NCBI RefSeq assembly: GCF_018332715.1 | Contig: NZ_BOQP01000005.1 | Span: 1 to 64,000, forward strand | Direction: 5' to 3' | DNA from: Winogradskya consettensis | GTDB lineage: Bacteria > Actinomycetota > Actinomycetes > Mycobacteriales > Micromonosporaceae | Length of the DNA stretch: 64,000 nt | Part shown: piece by piece, positions 25,075-34,144 of the stretch | Layout: each line of letters begins with the position of its first letter | Numbering within the stretch: the first letter of the stretch is position 1 | Program-made: the position numbers and the translations under genes | Notes under the pieces: model-generated | Database searches by the model: none | What the model was told of the DNA's origin: nothing | Seen by the model: only the letters and a program-made list of their open reading frames with translations

Positions 25075-25245
25075 TCAGTCCCAGGGCATGTCACCGTCGG
25101 TGTGCATCCCGATCGTCGCGGTCGGGCCGGCCGCGGAGGACGCCGTGACGCTCTGCAGACCGGTTGCGGCCAGCGGCAGGGCGACCACCGCGACCAGGAT
25201 GACGACGCGGACCTTGAGCGACCGGGTGAAGGTGTGAATGCGCAT
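25075..25245 (-). CDS. 56-residue putative secreted peptide
   Basis: A short gene starting ATG at 25245 and ending TGA at 25075-25077, with GGGGA upstream as ribosome site. The product begins MRIHTFTRSLKVR, followed by a hydrophobic core VVILVAVVALPLAATGL (residues 14-30) and a short polar tail ending HTDGDMPWD. This is the shape of a Sec signal peptide with a mature part of roughly 20 residues. It lies between a large AfsR-like regulator and a SARP and has its own terminator. A signalling-peptide role is possible; no family was recognised. Coding status rests on reading frame, ribosome site and signal-peptide pattern. Confidence 0.6.
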   Translation of the reverse strand: MRIHTFTRSLKVRVVILVAVVALPLAATGLQSVTASSAAGPTATIGMHTDGDMPWD

Positions 25246-25520
25246 GGCGAATCCCCGTTCTCAGTGACGATTACGCCCTGGCTGCGAATGTTCCGCCGGG
25301 GCTGAGGCAAACGTTGCCAAGCCCGGCCATCGACGGGTTATCGCGCGACGACCGTTTCCGGTATCGCCATTCCTATTCGCTGCGGCATCGCCGATAACCG
25401 TGGGGAATAGCGCGGCGAAGCCCGCGCGATAGCGGCCTGCCACAGCATGGGTATCAGCCGGATCCACCGGCGGCGGACCGATGCCGGAACTCCTCACGAG
25501 GGCGGCCCGGCGGAAGACAG

Positions 25521-25868
25521 GTGACAGACATGAGCCTTTCGGTGCAAGCCCTGGACGGTGTCTACGGCCGGCCCGCCGTCGGTGTCCGGGCCCGGCTCGA
25601 ACAGCCCGTGGACGGCCGGTGGGCCACCATCGCGGTGGCGGAGACCGATGCGGAGGGGAGCATCGGCGACTTCTCGGCCGGAACACTGGGCCGGGGACCG
25701 TACCGGGTCGTCTTCGAGAGCGACCCGTACTTCTCCGGTCTCGGTGTGAGCGCCGGATATCCGGAGATCGGAATCGTCTTCCGGATCCGGGACCGGCCGC
25801 ACGAATGCCGGATCCAGGTCCTGATGACCCCGCACTCCTATTCGATGTACTTCGGCGGCAAGGCATGA
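25521..25868 (+). CDS. Transthyretin/HIUase-like protein with altered active site
   Basis: A 115-residue protein that follows the transthyretin-related 5-hydroxyisourate hydrolase pattern along its length: VQALDGVYGRPAVGV at the start, GPYRVVFESDPYF in the middle and YPEIGIVFRIRD near the end. The residues used for catalysis differ: the THVLD His is Gln/Ala (VQALD), the HYHVPLL block reads HECRIQVL, and the C-terminal YRGS reads YFGG. It is probably not an active HIUase and may be a binding protein. No purine-degradation genes are nearby. GTG at 25521 follows GGAAG by 5 nt; ATG at 25530 is an alternative. It lies 32 bp before the SARP gene. Confidence 0.7.
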   Translation: MTDMSLSVQALDGVYGRPAVGVRARLEQPVDGRWATIAVAETDAEGSIGDFSAGTLGRGPYRVVFESDPYFSGLGVSAGYPEIGIVFRIRDRPHECRIQVLMTPHSYSMYFGGKA

Positions 25869-25900
25869 ACGGGATCGCGGTCCCGGAGGAAGGAACAGAA

Positions 25901-26713
25901 ATGATCACCGAATCGACGCTGCAGTTCACCATGCTCGGCTCGTTGGCGGCGGTCCACGGGGGAAACGTGTGCCGTCCTACCGCACCCAAGGTCCGTACGG
26001 TGCTGGCCCTGTTGCTGGCCCGCGCCAACTATCTGGTCGAGACCGACTCGATCATCGAGGAGCTGTGGGGTGCCGAGCCGCCGCGCAGCTCGGTGACCAC
26101 CGCGCAGACCTACATCTACCACCTGCGCCAGCGGCTGACCGCGGCCGGCATCGTCGAGGACGCCGATGACCTGGTCGTCACGACCGCCCCCGGCTACATC
26201 CTGCGCGTCGACGAGGACCGCATCGACGCGGTCCGGTTCCAGAAGCTCAGCGATGAGGGCCGGCACCTGCTGGAGGCCGGGCACGCCGGGGCCGCCGCCG
26301 AGCGGCTGCGGACGGCGCTCGGGTTGTGGCGGGGGCCGGCGCTGGCGGACGTCCCGGCGGGGCGGTTGCTGGAGGGTCACGCCGCGCATCTCGAGGAGGG
26401 TCGCATCCGGGCCCTCGAGCTGCGGATCCAGGCCGACATCTTCCTCGGGCTGCACCGGCAGCTTCTTCCGGAGCTGCGCACGCTCGTCTCGGCGTACCCG
26501 CTGAACGAATGGCTCCACGCCCGGCTGATCGAGGCGCTGCACCGCAGTGGCCGGCGCGGCGAGGCGCTGATGGCGTACCAGTCGGTCCGCAAGATCCTCG
26601 ACGAGGAGCTCGGGCTGGAGCCGTCCGCGGAGCTGCGGCGGCTGCAGCAGGACGTGCTGATGGACGAGATGCCGCCGGTGTCCGAGCTGCGAGCGCTCCC
26701 GCTCGCGGGCTGA
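25901..26713 (+). CDS. SARP family transcriptional activator
   Basis: A 270-residue stand-alone SARP. The OmpR-like winged helix is at about 5-95 (PTAPKVRTVLALLLARANYL, SVTTAQTYIYHLRQRL). The BTAD domain is at about 100-250 and ends DEELGLEPSAELRRLQQDVL. The ATG at 25901 follows GGAGGAAGGAA by a few bases; the same frame is open further upstream but only as a shadow. SARPs bind direct repeats near -35 of pathway promoters and recruit RNA polymerase. It is the closest regulator to the NAT/A-KR-ACP cluster and is its likely pathway activator. Confidence 0.9.
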   Translation: MITESTLQFTMLGSLAAVHGGNVCRPTAPKVRTVLALLLARANYLVETDSIIEELWGAEPPRSSVTTAQTYIYHLRQRLTAAGIVEDADDLVVTTAPGYILRVDEDRIDAVRFQKLSDEGRHLLEAGHAGAAAERLRTALGLWRGPALADVPAGRLLEGHAAHLEEGRIRALELRIQADIFLGLHRQLLPELRTLVSAYPLNEWLHARLIEALHRSGRRGEALMAYQSVRKILDEELGLEPSAELRRLQQDVLMDEMPPVSELRALPLAG

Positions 26714-26727
26714 ACGGCAGGCATTAC

Positions 26728-26767
26728 GCGAAGGGGCTCCCGCCGGATCAGGCGGGAGCCCCTTCGC
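26728..26767. terminator. Perfect 17-bp hairpin after the SARP gene
   Basis: GCGAAGGGGCTCCCGCC pairs perfectly with GGCGGGAGCCCCTTCGC around a 6-nt loop. It lies between the SARP and the convergent small gene at 26777-27025 and can terminate both. Confidence 0.8.
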
Positions 26768-26776
26768 ACAAGCAGT

Positions 26777-27025
26777 TCAGCCGGCGAGACGGCCGAACAG
26801 CAGACGCAGCAGCGACGGCTGGCGGGGCCCGGCGGCAACCGGCTCGGGAACCGGGGCGGGCCGCGTCCTCGGTGAACGGGTCAGCGGGGCGACGGGCGGC
26901 ATCATGGCGCCGGGTGCCCACGCGGCACCGGTGGCAGCGAGGCCGATCAGGAGAGCGCGGCCCACCTCGGCGGAGGCGTCGGCGAAGCGGGAGCGTTCCG
27001 GCTCCTGGGTGGGAAGCAGGTACAT
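26777..27025 (-). CDS. Small proline-rich protein
   Basis: An 82-residue protein of unknown function. It starts MYLLPTQEPERSRF, has a hydrophobic alanine-rich stretch VGRALLIGLAATGAAW (about 22-37), then a Pro/Arg-rich linker and a C-terminus PSLLRLLFGRLAG. It could be a membrane-attached peptide with one helix. A ribosome site (AGGAAAGGA) precedes the ATG at 27025. It is divergent from the NAT gene and convergent with the SARP across a hairpin. No family was recognised. Confidence 0.6.
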   Translation of the reverse strand: MYLLPTQEPERSRFADASAEVGRALLIGLAATGAAWAPGAMMPPVAPLTRSPRTRPAPVPEPVAAGPRQPSLLRLLFGRLAG

Positions 27026-27151
27026 GGTGGTCCTTTCCTGGTGAACGTCGAACCTGTGCCGAGCGTGCGCACCTCCGTTCGAAGAGTGGTCGAAAGACAC
27101 CCTCGACGGCGGCTCGGCCCGGGTTCCAGCACCCGTCCCTAGCGTCGCGCC

Positions 27152-28024
27152 ATGACTCCGATCGATGTCGCGGCGTACCTGGACCGGCTGGGTCTGCCCG
27201 CACTGCCCCCCACCGCGGAAAACCTCGCCGCCCTGCACGCGGCCCATGTGGAACAGATCCCGTTCGAGACCCTCGACCAGCTACCGGGGGTCGATCCGGC
27301 GGACGCGGTACGCCGCATCATCGGCACCGGGCGCGGCGGCGTCTGCTACCACCTCAACGGCGCGCTGGCGCTGCTGCTGGAGGCGCTCGGCTACGACGTC
27401 AGCCTGCACCCGGCCGGGGTGCAGAGCCGGTTCGCGCCGCTGCCCCAGGGCGCGAACGGCACGCACAACGTCATCCTGGTGCGGCACCTGCCGACGGCCA
27501 CCAACCCGCAGGGGCGCTGGCTGCTCGACGCCGGCTCCGGTGAGGGATTCCACCGGCCGCTGCCGCTCGTCGAGGGCGAGTACGAGCAGAACGGCTTCCG
27601 CTACGGCCTGCGGCGTACGCCCGGCGGCTGGCGTCTCGACTACGACCGGCGGGAATCGTGCCGCGGTCTGGACTTCACCGAGCGGCCCGGTTCTCCGGAA
27701 GAGTTCGCGCTGCCCTACCAGGAGCAGGCCGGCACCCACATGGCGATCTTCTTCGAGTACGGCTGGGTGAAACGCCACCACGCGCACGGCTACGACGAGC
27801 TGATCGGCTGCCAGCTCAGCCATGTCACCGTCGACGGGCGTACGTCCGTCACGATCACCTCCGAGCAGCAGTGGTACTCCGCGCTCGCCGGCGTGTTCGG
27901 CGTACGGATGCCCGATCTGGATCCTGTGGACCGGACGGCGCTGTGGGAACGGGTGCGGCTGGCCTGGCACGCCCGGGACTTCGCGACGGCGATCCGGCCG
28001 CAGCATGCGGAGGCCGTGCGATGA
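27152..28024 (+). CDS. Arylamine N-acetyltransferase-family acyltransferase
   Basis: A 290-residue NAT-fold enzyme. The Cys-His-Asp triad is seen as RGGVCYHLNG (Cys 65), GTHNVILV (His 105) and WLLDAGSG (Asp 126). Classical NATs acetylate arylamines from acetyl-CoA. Cluster-encoded relatives such as RifF release polyketides from a carrier protein by amide formation. The ATGA overlap with the A-KR-ACP gene suggests that it takes an acyl group from that carrier. Which acceptor amine is used is unknown. It opens the plus-strand cluster. Confidence 0.88.
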   Translation: MTPIDVAAYLDRLGLPALPPTAENLAALHAAHVEQIPFETLDQLPGVDPADAVRRIIGTGRGGVCYHLNGALALLLEALGYDVSLHPAGVQSRFAPLPQGANGTHNVILVRHLPTATNPQGRWLLDAGSGEGFHRPLPLVEGEYEQNGFRYGLRRTPGGWRLDYDRRESCRGLDFTERPGSPEEFALPYQEQAGTHMAIFFEYGWVKRHHAHGYDELIGCQLSHVTVDGRTSVTITSEQQWYSALAGVFGVRMPDLDPVDRTALWERVRLAWHARDFATAIRPQHAEAVR

Positions 28025-31000
28025 GCGCGCTGGACGCGGTGCGGCGTGCCCTGATCGCCCGGCCGGAGATCGCGGACGCGGCGGTGCTGCGCCGGGACGG
28101 CCGGACGGTGGCCTATGTGGTTCCCGCCGAGCCCGGCTCGCCCGCCGAGGCCCGGGAGAAGGCGAGCGGGGTGGCTCCGGACGCGATGATCTGTGTGGTG
28201 CGCCGGATTCCGTACGCGGACCTCGGCGCGCTGGCGCAGGTGCCGCTCGTGGACGTCGGGACGCTGCCCGCCGGCGTCGGCCTGCGACCGGTCGAGCGGA
28301 CAGTGCCCCCGCTGCGGCTCAGTGACGCGGACGCGCCGGTGCCGGTCGGCGTCGCCGAGGTGGCGGATGCCGGGGACAGCGGCGTTCCCGCGTACGCGCA
28401 GGGTCCGTCGCTCGTGGTCCTGCCCGGCGATCCCGCGACCGTTACCGAGGCGATCGTGCGGGCGGCGGAGCGTTTCCCGGAGCTCGGAGTGCGTACCGTG
28501 CAGGCCCGGGGTGAGACGTTCGTGACCTATCCCGAGCTGCTCGACCGGGGGCGCCGGGTCCTGACCGGGCTGCGGGCGCGCGGGCTGGGCGAGGGCTCGT
28601 ACGCCGTACTGGTCAATGCCGATCTCACCGACTACGTGGTCGCCGTGTGGGCATGCCTGCTCGGCGGGATCCGCTTCGTGACGGTCGCCGACCCGGGCGG
28701 CTCCGCGACGCGCAGTCCGGTGCTGGACAAGCTGATCGGTGCCTGGCGGGCACTCGACCGGCCGCTCGTCATCGGCGGTGCGCTGACCGGGGCGGCCGAG
28801 CTCTACGACGAGCCGGGCCTCACCACGGCGGTCGTCTCCCAGCTGTCCGGGCACGAACCGGCGGACGGGCTGCACATTCCGGAGCCTGCGGACGTGGCGA
28901 TGTGCGCGCTGTCGTCCGGCAGCACGGGCACGCCGAAGATCATCCAGGTCACGCATCGCGCGATCGTCGGCAACGCCCTGTCCAGCCGTCAGGTGGACCT
29001 GATCCGGCCCGGCGAGGCGAGCCTGAACTGGCTGCCGTTCGACCACGTCGCGCCGGTGGTCATGTTCCTGCTGCGCGACGCCGTGCTGGGCTGCGACAGC
29101 CTGCACGCGGCGACACCGTGGATCGCCGAGTCCCCGCTGCGCTGGCTGGACCTGCTCGAACGGCACCGGGTCGCGCACACGTGGGCGGCCAACTTCGGAT
29201 ACCGGCTGGTCGCCGACGCGTTGCGGGCCGCACCCGGGCGGCGCTGGGACCTGGCGCACGTGCGGACCATGCTCAACGCCGGGGAGCAGTGCACACCCCC
29301 GGTGATCCGCGAATTCCTCGCCCGGACCGGGGATTCCGGGATCGGCGCGCAGACCCTGGTGCACATGTGGGGCATGGCGGAGACGGCCACCGCGGCCACC
29401 GCGAAATTCCTCGCCACCGAGCACAGCCACCGCCGGATCCTCAAGTCCAGCCTCGGCGGGCCCCTGCGCCAGGCCGGGCCGGACGTACCCGCCGGGGACT
29501 GCATCGAGTTCCTCGCCATGGGCGGACCGACCCCGGGCTATCGCGTGCGGATCACCGACGACGAGCACCGCACGCTGCCGGAGGGCCGGATCGGGCGGTT
29601 CCAGGTGCGTGGCGCGCGCGTCACCCCCGGGTATCTGGGCAATCCCGCCGCGAACGCCGAGGCGTTCACCCCGGACGGCTGGTTCGACACCGGTGACCAG
29701 GCGTTCCTGCTGGACGGCGAGGTGACGATCACCGGGCGGTCCAAGGAGCTCATCGTCATCAACGGCGAGAAGTACTACTGCCACGAGGTCGAGGACCTGT
29801 GCGGGACGCTCGACGGGGTCCGGTCCGGGCTGGTGGCCGCCTGCGGTGTCCCCGATCCACGGACCGGCAGCGAACGGCTCGCCGTCTTCTACGTGCCGGA
29901 GGACGCCGGCACGGCTGAGGCAGGCGGCCGGATCCGGCGAGCGGTGGGTACGCGGCTGCGGCTCAGCGCCGCCTATGTCGTCCCGCTCGCGGAGGCGGAC
30001 TTCCCGCGGACGACCAGTGGAAAGATCCAGCGGACCGCGCTGGTGGCGCGGACCGTGGCGGGCGAGTTCGACCGGTACGCCGAGCAGGACGAGCTGACCG
30101 TGCCGGCGTGCGCGTACCGGCCGGTGTGGCGGGTGACCCGATCGGCTGCCCTGCCCGGTGGGCCGGTACGGACGCTGGTGTTCGCCGACGATCAGGGGCT
30201 GGGCGATGCCTGGCGGGACGGTGAGCCCGGGGCGGTCGTGGTGCGTGCCGGGACGGCGTACGAGCAGAACGACCGTGAGTGGACGATCGACCCGGCCCAG
30301 CCCGCGCATTGGCGCCGCCTGCACGCCGGCCTGACCGCAGCCGGTCTGCTCCCCCAGCGGCTGCTCTATCTGTGGAGCTATCTGGGCGACAGCCGGTTGT
30401 GGCCGGAGATCCCGCAGGTGCGGACGGACCTCGCGCGCTGCGGAGCGCACCTGCTCAGCGCGCTGCAGACGTTCGGCGGCGAGCCCGAGCTGGTCACGGT
30501 CAGCCGGCGGCTGCGCCGGGTCGACGGCACCGAGCCGGTCACCTATCCGGCCGCGCTGACCGCGACGCTGACCGGGGTGCGCGCAGCCGAGGAGGTCGAC
30601 GCCCCGGCGCGGCACATCGACCTGCCCGGCGATCCGCCCGATGCCGACGCTGCCACCCTGCGCAGGGCGCTCGGCGACGCGGCGGGTCGCGGGGGCCAGG
30701 TCGCGTGGCGTGGCGGGCAGCCGTACGTGCAGGCGCTGGAACCTGTCCGGGAGCCTGCGCCGGGACGGGACGCCCTGCGCCGCGGGGGTCGTTATCTGAT
30801 CGCCGGTGGCACGGGCGGGATCGGTGCGGTGCTGCTCGCGGAGCTCGCCGGGCGGTACGACCTCAGCCTGCAGCTCGTCGGGCGCCGTGACCCCGGCACC
30901 GACCCGTTGCTGCGCGCGTTCCTGGACGAGCTCACCGCCGCGGGCCGCGACGTGCGCTACGACCGCGCCGACGTGCGCGACGCCGATGCGCTGCACCGGG

Positions 31001-31815
31001 TCGTCCATCGCGCGGAAACCCGCTGGCAGGCCCCGCTCGACGGCATCCTGCACTTCGCCGACGAGTACGCGACCCGCACCCTCGCCGAGGAACACCCCCG
31101 GGACTGGGCGGACGGCGACGTCGCGAAGATCAGCGGCACCCTGCACCTGGTCCGGCTGCTGTCCGGGCGGGCCGGTGCGGAACTCGTCGTCTTCTCCTCA
31201 CTGCTCGGAAGCCTGCACCTGGCCGGGACCGCGGCCTACGGCGCCGGCAACAGCTTCGCGGACGCGCTGGTGGAGCATCTGTGCGCGCAGGGGGTCCGGG
31301 CCCGCAGCCTCGCCTGGGGACTGTGGGACGGGATCGGGCTCAACCGCGACAACCCGTACCGTGCGGCCGTGCACCGGCGCGGGGCGCTCACGGTCGACGG
31401 CCGGACCGGGGCGCTGCTGACCCGGCTCGCGCTGCGCAACCCGCCCGGGACCTACCACCTGGGCTGGAACCCGGCGATCCCGTCGGTGGCCGCGCTCGTC
31501 GACACCGTCGAGGACCTGGCAGCCGAGTCGCTGATCGTGCTCAGTGACACCGCCCCGGAGCCGGCCGACCCCGGGCACACGCTGCTCGCCGAGCGGATCG
31601 GGACGGTGCTGCACGCCGTGACCGGCACCCGCGCCGACGCCGGACGGCCGTTCTACGAGCTCGGCATCGGGTCGATCGCGATGCTGCAGCTGCACGCCCG
31701 GCTGGAGGAGGAGCTGCACCGGCCGATCGACCGGTCCGCGCTCTTCGAGCACCCCACGATCGACGCGCTGACGACCCATCTGCTCGCCGCCGATCCGGCC
31801 GCGGCCCGGGTTTGA
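28021..31815 (+). CDS. Adenylation-ketoreductase-carrier protein (A-KR-ACP)
   Basis: A 1264-residue three-domain enzyme. The AMP-binding domain (about 130-680) has LSSGSTGTPKIIQVTH (about 298-313), MWGMAETATAA, and TSGKIQRTAL with the A10 Lys near 668. A reductase of the KR type follows (about 700-1130) with IAGGTGGIGAVLLAEL (about 926) and catalytic Ser/Tyr in VVFSSLLGS and AAYGAGNSF. The carrier domain has LGIGSIAML (Ser near 1217). There is no condensation or ketosynthase domain. It should activate a keto- or aryl-acid, reduce a keto group and hold the product for downstream enzymes. The N-terminal 120 residues look like a partial adenylation-type C-terminal subdomain. Confidence 0.88.
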   Translation: MSALDAVRRALIARPEIADAAVLRRDGRTVAYVVPAEPGSPAEAREKASGVAPDAMICVVRRIPYADLGALAQVPLVDVGTLPAGVGLRPVERTVPPLRLSDADAPVPVGVAEVADAGDSGVPAYAQGPSLVVLPGDPATVTEAIVRAAERFPELGVRTVQARGETFVTYPELLDRGRRVLTGLRARGLGEGSYAVLVNADLTDYVVAVWACLLGGIRFVTVADPGGSATRSPVLDKLIGAWRALDRPLVIGGALTGAAELYDEPGLTTAVVSQLSGHEPADGLHIPEPADVAMCALSSGSTGTPKIIQVTHRAIVGNALSSRQVDLIRPGEASLNWLPFDHVAPVVMFLLRDAVLGCDSLHAATPWIAESPLRWLDLLERHRVAHTWAANFGYRLVADALRAAPGRRWDLAHVRTMLNAGEQCTPPVIREFLARTGDSGIGAQTLVHMWGMAETATAATAKFLATEHSHRRILKSSLGGPLRQAGPDVPAGDCIEFLAMGGPTPGYRVRITDDEHRTLPEGRIGRFQVRGARVTPGYLGNPAANAEAFTPDGWFDTGDQAFLLDGEVTITGRSKELIVINGEKYYCHEVEDLCGTLDGVRSGLVAACGVPDPRTGSERLAVFYVPEDAGTAEAGGRIRRAVGTRLRLSAAYVVPLAEADFPRTTSGKIQRTALVARTVAGEFDRYAEQDELTVPACAYRPVWRVTRSAALPGGPVRTLVFADDQGLGDAWRDGEPGAVVVRAGTAYEQNDREWTIDPAQPAHWRRLHAGLTAAGLLPQRLLYLWSYLGDSRLWPEIPQVRTDLARCGAHLLSALQTFGGEPELVTVSRRLRRVDGTEPVTYPAALTATLTGVRAAEEVDAPARHIDLPGDPPDADAATLRRALGDAAGRGGQVAWRGGQPYVQALEPVREPAPGRDALRRGGRYLIAGGTGGIGAVLLAELAGRYDLSLQLVGRRDPGTDPLLRAFLDELTAAGRDVRYDRADVRDADALHRVVHRAETRWQAPLDGILHFADEYATRTLAEEHPRDWADGDVAKISGTLHLVRLLSGRAGAELVVFSSLLGSLHLAGTAAYGAGNSFADALVEHLCAQGVRARSLAWGLWDGIGLNRDNPYRAAVHRRGALTVDGRTGALLTRLALRNPPGTYHLGWNPAIPSVAALVDTVEDLAAESLIVLSDTAPEPADPGHTLLAERIGTVLHAVTGTRADAGRPFYELGIGSIAMLQLHARLEEELHRPIDRSALFEHPTIDALTTHLLAADPAAARV

Positions 31816-31856
31816 CCGCGCTTCGATCGCAGCCCACCACCATGACGACCAGAACG

Positions 31857-31904
31857 CCTCACCCGATGCCTCGCCCTACGCCTCACCCGACGTCTCGCCC
31901 GACG
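31857..31904 (+). repeat. Four 12-nt direct repeats before the O-methyltransferase
   Basis: Four consecutive 12-nt units (CCTCACCCGATG, CCTCGCCCTACG, CCTCACCCGACG, TCTCGCCCGACG) fill 31857-31904 just before the ribosome site at 31904-31910. The frame from 31812 reads through them, but translation most likely starts at 31917. Confidence 0.6.
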
Positions 31905-31916
31905 AGAGGAACCACC

Positions 31917-32981
31917 ATGACCGCGCCCGCCATCGTTCTCAGCCCCGCCACGCTCGCCGCCGTGTCACCCACCCCGCAGCAGGAACTGCTGAACCTGCTC
32001 GCCGGGAAGATGGTCTCCGCCGTGGTCTGCGTGCTCGCCCGCGTCGGCGTCGCCGACCTGCTCGCCGAGGGCCCCCGCGAGGTGGCCGACCTGGCCGCCG
32101 CGACCGACACCGACCCGGGGATGCTCTACCGTTTCCTGCGCTGCGCGGCCGGCGCCGGTGTCTTCGCCGAGCAGGCCGACGGCCGGTTCGGTCTCACCCC
32201 GACCGCGGACCTGCTGCGCAGCGACGCGCCCGGTTCCGTGCGGCACCTCGCCTACCTCTACGGCGAGGAGAGCGTCTGGAACTGCTTCGGCACGGCGATC
32301 GACACGCTGCGCACGGGCCAGCCGACCGGACCTGCCCTGCGCGGTGGCCAGGGCTGGTTCGACTACATGGAGACCGCGCACGGCGGCGAGTACGCCGAGG
32401 TGTTCCACAAGGCGATGACCGGCGTGAGCAACCGCGCCGACCAGGTCGCCAAGGACTTCGACTTCAGCCGCTTCCAGCACGTCGCCGACATCGGCGGCGG
32501 CCAGGGCAGGCTGCTCGCCGCCATCCTCACCGAGCAGCCGGGCATCCGCGGCACGCTGTTCGACACCGCGTCCGCGGTGGCCGGGGCCGCACCGGTGCTG
32601 GCCGAGCAGGGGGTCGCGGACCGCGTCGAGTGCGTCGTCGGTGACTTCTTCGAAGCGGTGCCGAGCGGGCCGGACGCGTACGTGATGAAGGCGATCCTGC
32701 ACGACTGGAGCGACGAGGACTCCGTGCGGATCCTGAAGAGCATCCGGACGGCGATCGGCGACAACACGCAGGCCCGCGTCCTGCTCGTCGAGTCGGTCGT
32801 CGCGGACCTCAACGAGTGGCACTTCGCCAAGGCCATGGACATCGCGATGGGTGTCAGCCTCGGCGGCAAGGAGCGCAACCGGGCCCAGTGGGCGGAATTG
32901 CTCTCCCAGGCCGGCTTCGAGCTGGTCGACGTGACCCGCACTCACCCCCCGCACAGCGTCGTCGAAGCCCGCCCGCTCTGA
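31917..32981 (+). CDS. SAM-dependent O-methyltransferase (AdoMet_MTase_2 type)
   Basis: A 354-residue small-molecule O-methyltransferase. It has an N-terminal winged-helix dimerisation domain (about 15-120), the SAM motif ADIGGGQGRLLAAIL (about 185-199) and the catalytic region AILHDWSDEDSVRIL with the general-base His. Members methylate phenols or sugar and side-chain hydroxyls. GAGAGGA precedes the ATG at 31917. It is followed 21 bp later by a P450 gene. A second enzyme of this family is at 58751-59797, so at least two methylations are likely. Confidence 0.9.
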   Translation: MTAPAIVLSPATLAAVSPTPQQELLNLLAGKMVSAVVCVLARVGVADLLAEGPREVADLAAATDTDPGMLYRFLRCAAGAGVFAEQADGRFGLTPTADLLRSDAPGSVRHLAYLYGEESVWNCFGTAIDTLRTGQPTGPALRGGQGWFDYMETAHGGEYAEVFHKAMTGVSNRADQVAKDFDFSRFQHVADIGGGQGRLLAAILTEQPGIRGTLFDTASAVAGAAPVLAEQGVADRVECVVGDFFEAVPSGPDAYVMKAILHDWSDEDSVRILKSIRTAIGDNTQARVLLVESVVADLNEWHFAKAMDIAMGVSLGGKERNRAQWAELLSQAGFELVDVTRTHPPHSVVEARPL

Positions 32982-33002
32982 ATCCCCGTGGGAGACAACA
33001 CC

Positions 33003-34136
33003 ATGCACGAATACCCTTTCCGGTGGCCGTCCCCGGTGGACCAGCCCGCCGAGTGGGCGGGACTGCACGAGGAGCCACTGGTCCCGGTCCGGCTGCCCAG
33101 TGGTGACACCGCCCTGCTGATCACCCGCTACGACGACGTCCGCGCGGTGCTGGCCGATCACCGCGTCAGCAAGAACCGCGGCCGCAAGGGCGCGGCCCGG
33201 ATGACCGAGAACAAGCAGAAGATCTTCCAGCAGACCCCGGTCGCGATGCACGGCGCGGAGCACACCCGGGTGCGGCGGCTGATCGGCAAGACGTTCACCG
33301 CCAAGCGGGTGGAGACCCTGCGGCCGCGGATCGCCGAGATCGTCGAGGAGCTGCTCGACGACGTGGCCCGCGCGCCGCAGCCGGTCGACATCAACGCCAC
33401 GTTCAGTTTCCCGCTGACCATCCGGGTCATCTGCGAGCTGCTCGGGGTGCCCGCCGAGGAGCGCGAGCACTTCGGGGACACCAGCTCGCCGCCGTGGGGC
33501 TACATGCGGGAGCTGATCGAACGGCGCCGGGCCGAGCCGGGTGACGACCTGATCAGCGATCTCATCGCCGTGCACGACGCCGAGGACGGGCGGCTCAGCA
33601 CCGAGGAGCTCGTCTGGTGGTGCACGCTGCTGCTGCTCGCGGGTTACGAGACCACCGCCAACCAGCTGTCCGGCTCCGTGGTGCTGCTGCTGCACAACCC
33701 CGCCGAGTTCGCGCGGCTGCGTACGAGTCCCGAGCTGGTCCCGGCCGCGGTCGAGGAGCTGCTGCGCTGCCAGGTCGTCGGCTCGTCGCTGTCGATGCTG
33801 CGGGTCGTCACGGAGGACATCGAGGTCGGTGGCTGCCCCGTCCCGGCCGGCACCAGCGTCATCCCGGCGCTGGACGCCGCGAACTTCGATCCCTCGGCGT
33901 TCGGCTGCCCGGCGAAGTTCGACGTGGACCGGGCTCCGCGGCGCCCGCAGCTCACGTTCAGCACCGGTCAGCACTTCTGCCTGGGCGCACCGCTGGCCCG
34001 CGTCCAGTTGCAGGAGGCGATCGGGCGGCTCGCCCAGCGCTTCCCGGAGCTGCGGCTCGCCGTGCCCACGCAGGAACTGCAGCGCACCGAGGACATCTTC
34101 TTCCCCGCCTTCACCGCCGTACCGCTCTTCCTCTAG
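33003..34136 (+). CDS. Cytochrome P450 (first of a tandem pair)
   Basis: A 377-residue soluble bacterial P450. It has the oxygen-binding helix motif LLAGYETTANQ (about 218-228) and the heme-thiolate loop FSTGQHFCLGAPLAR (about 320-334, ligand Cys). It closely resembles the next gene product, also from the start (PVRLPSGDTALLITRYDDVR here, PVTLPSGDTALMVTRYADVR there), so the two arose by duplication. GGGAG precedes ATG 33003; GTG 32988 is a weaker alternative. Likely hydroxylates or couples a carrier-bound or free intermediate. Confidence 0.9.
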   Translation: MHEYPFRWPSPVDQPAEWAGLHEEPLVPVRLPSGDTALLITRYDDVRAVLADHRVSKNRGRKGAARMTENKQKIFQQTPVAMHGAEHTRVRRLIGKTFTAKRVETLRPRIAEIVEELLDDVARAPQPVDINATFSFPLTIRVICELLGVPAEEREHFGDTSSPPWGYMRELIERRRAEPGDDLISDLIAVHDAEDGRLSTEELVWWCTLLLLAGYETTANQLSGSVVLLLHNPAEFARLRTSPELVPAAVEELLRCQVVGSSLSMLRVVTEDIEVGGCPVPAGTSVIPALDAANFDPSAFGCPAKFDVDRAPRRPQLTFSTGQHFCLGAPLARVQLQEAIGRLAQRFPELRLAVPTQELQRTEDIFFPAFTAVPLFL

Positions 34137-34144
34137 GAGATCTC

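Noticed and set aside
25901..26713. Longer SARP starting at 25481
   Set aside because: The 140 upstream residues overlap the HIUase-like gene in another frame and have no domain pattern; GGAGGAAGGAA directly before 25901 marks the start.
27790..31146. 1118-residue open frame on the minus strand
   Set aside because: It is antisense to the A-KR-ACP gene, with low-complexity translation and no motifs.
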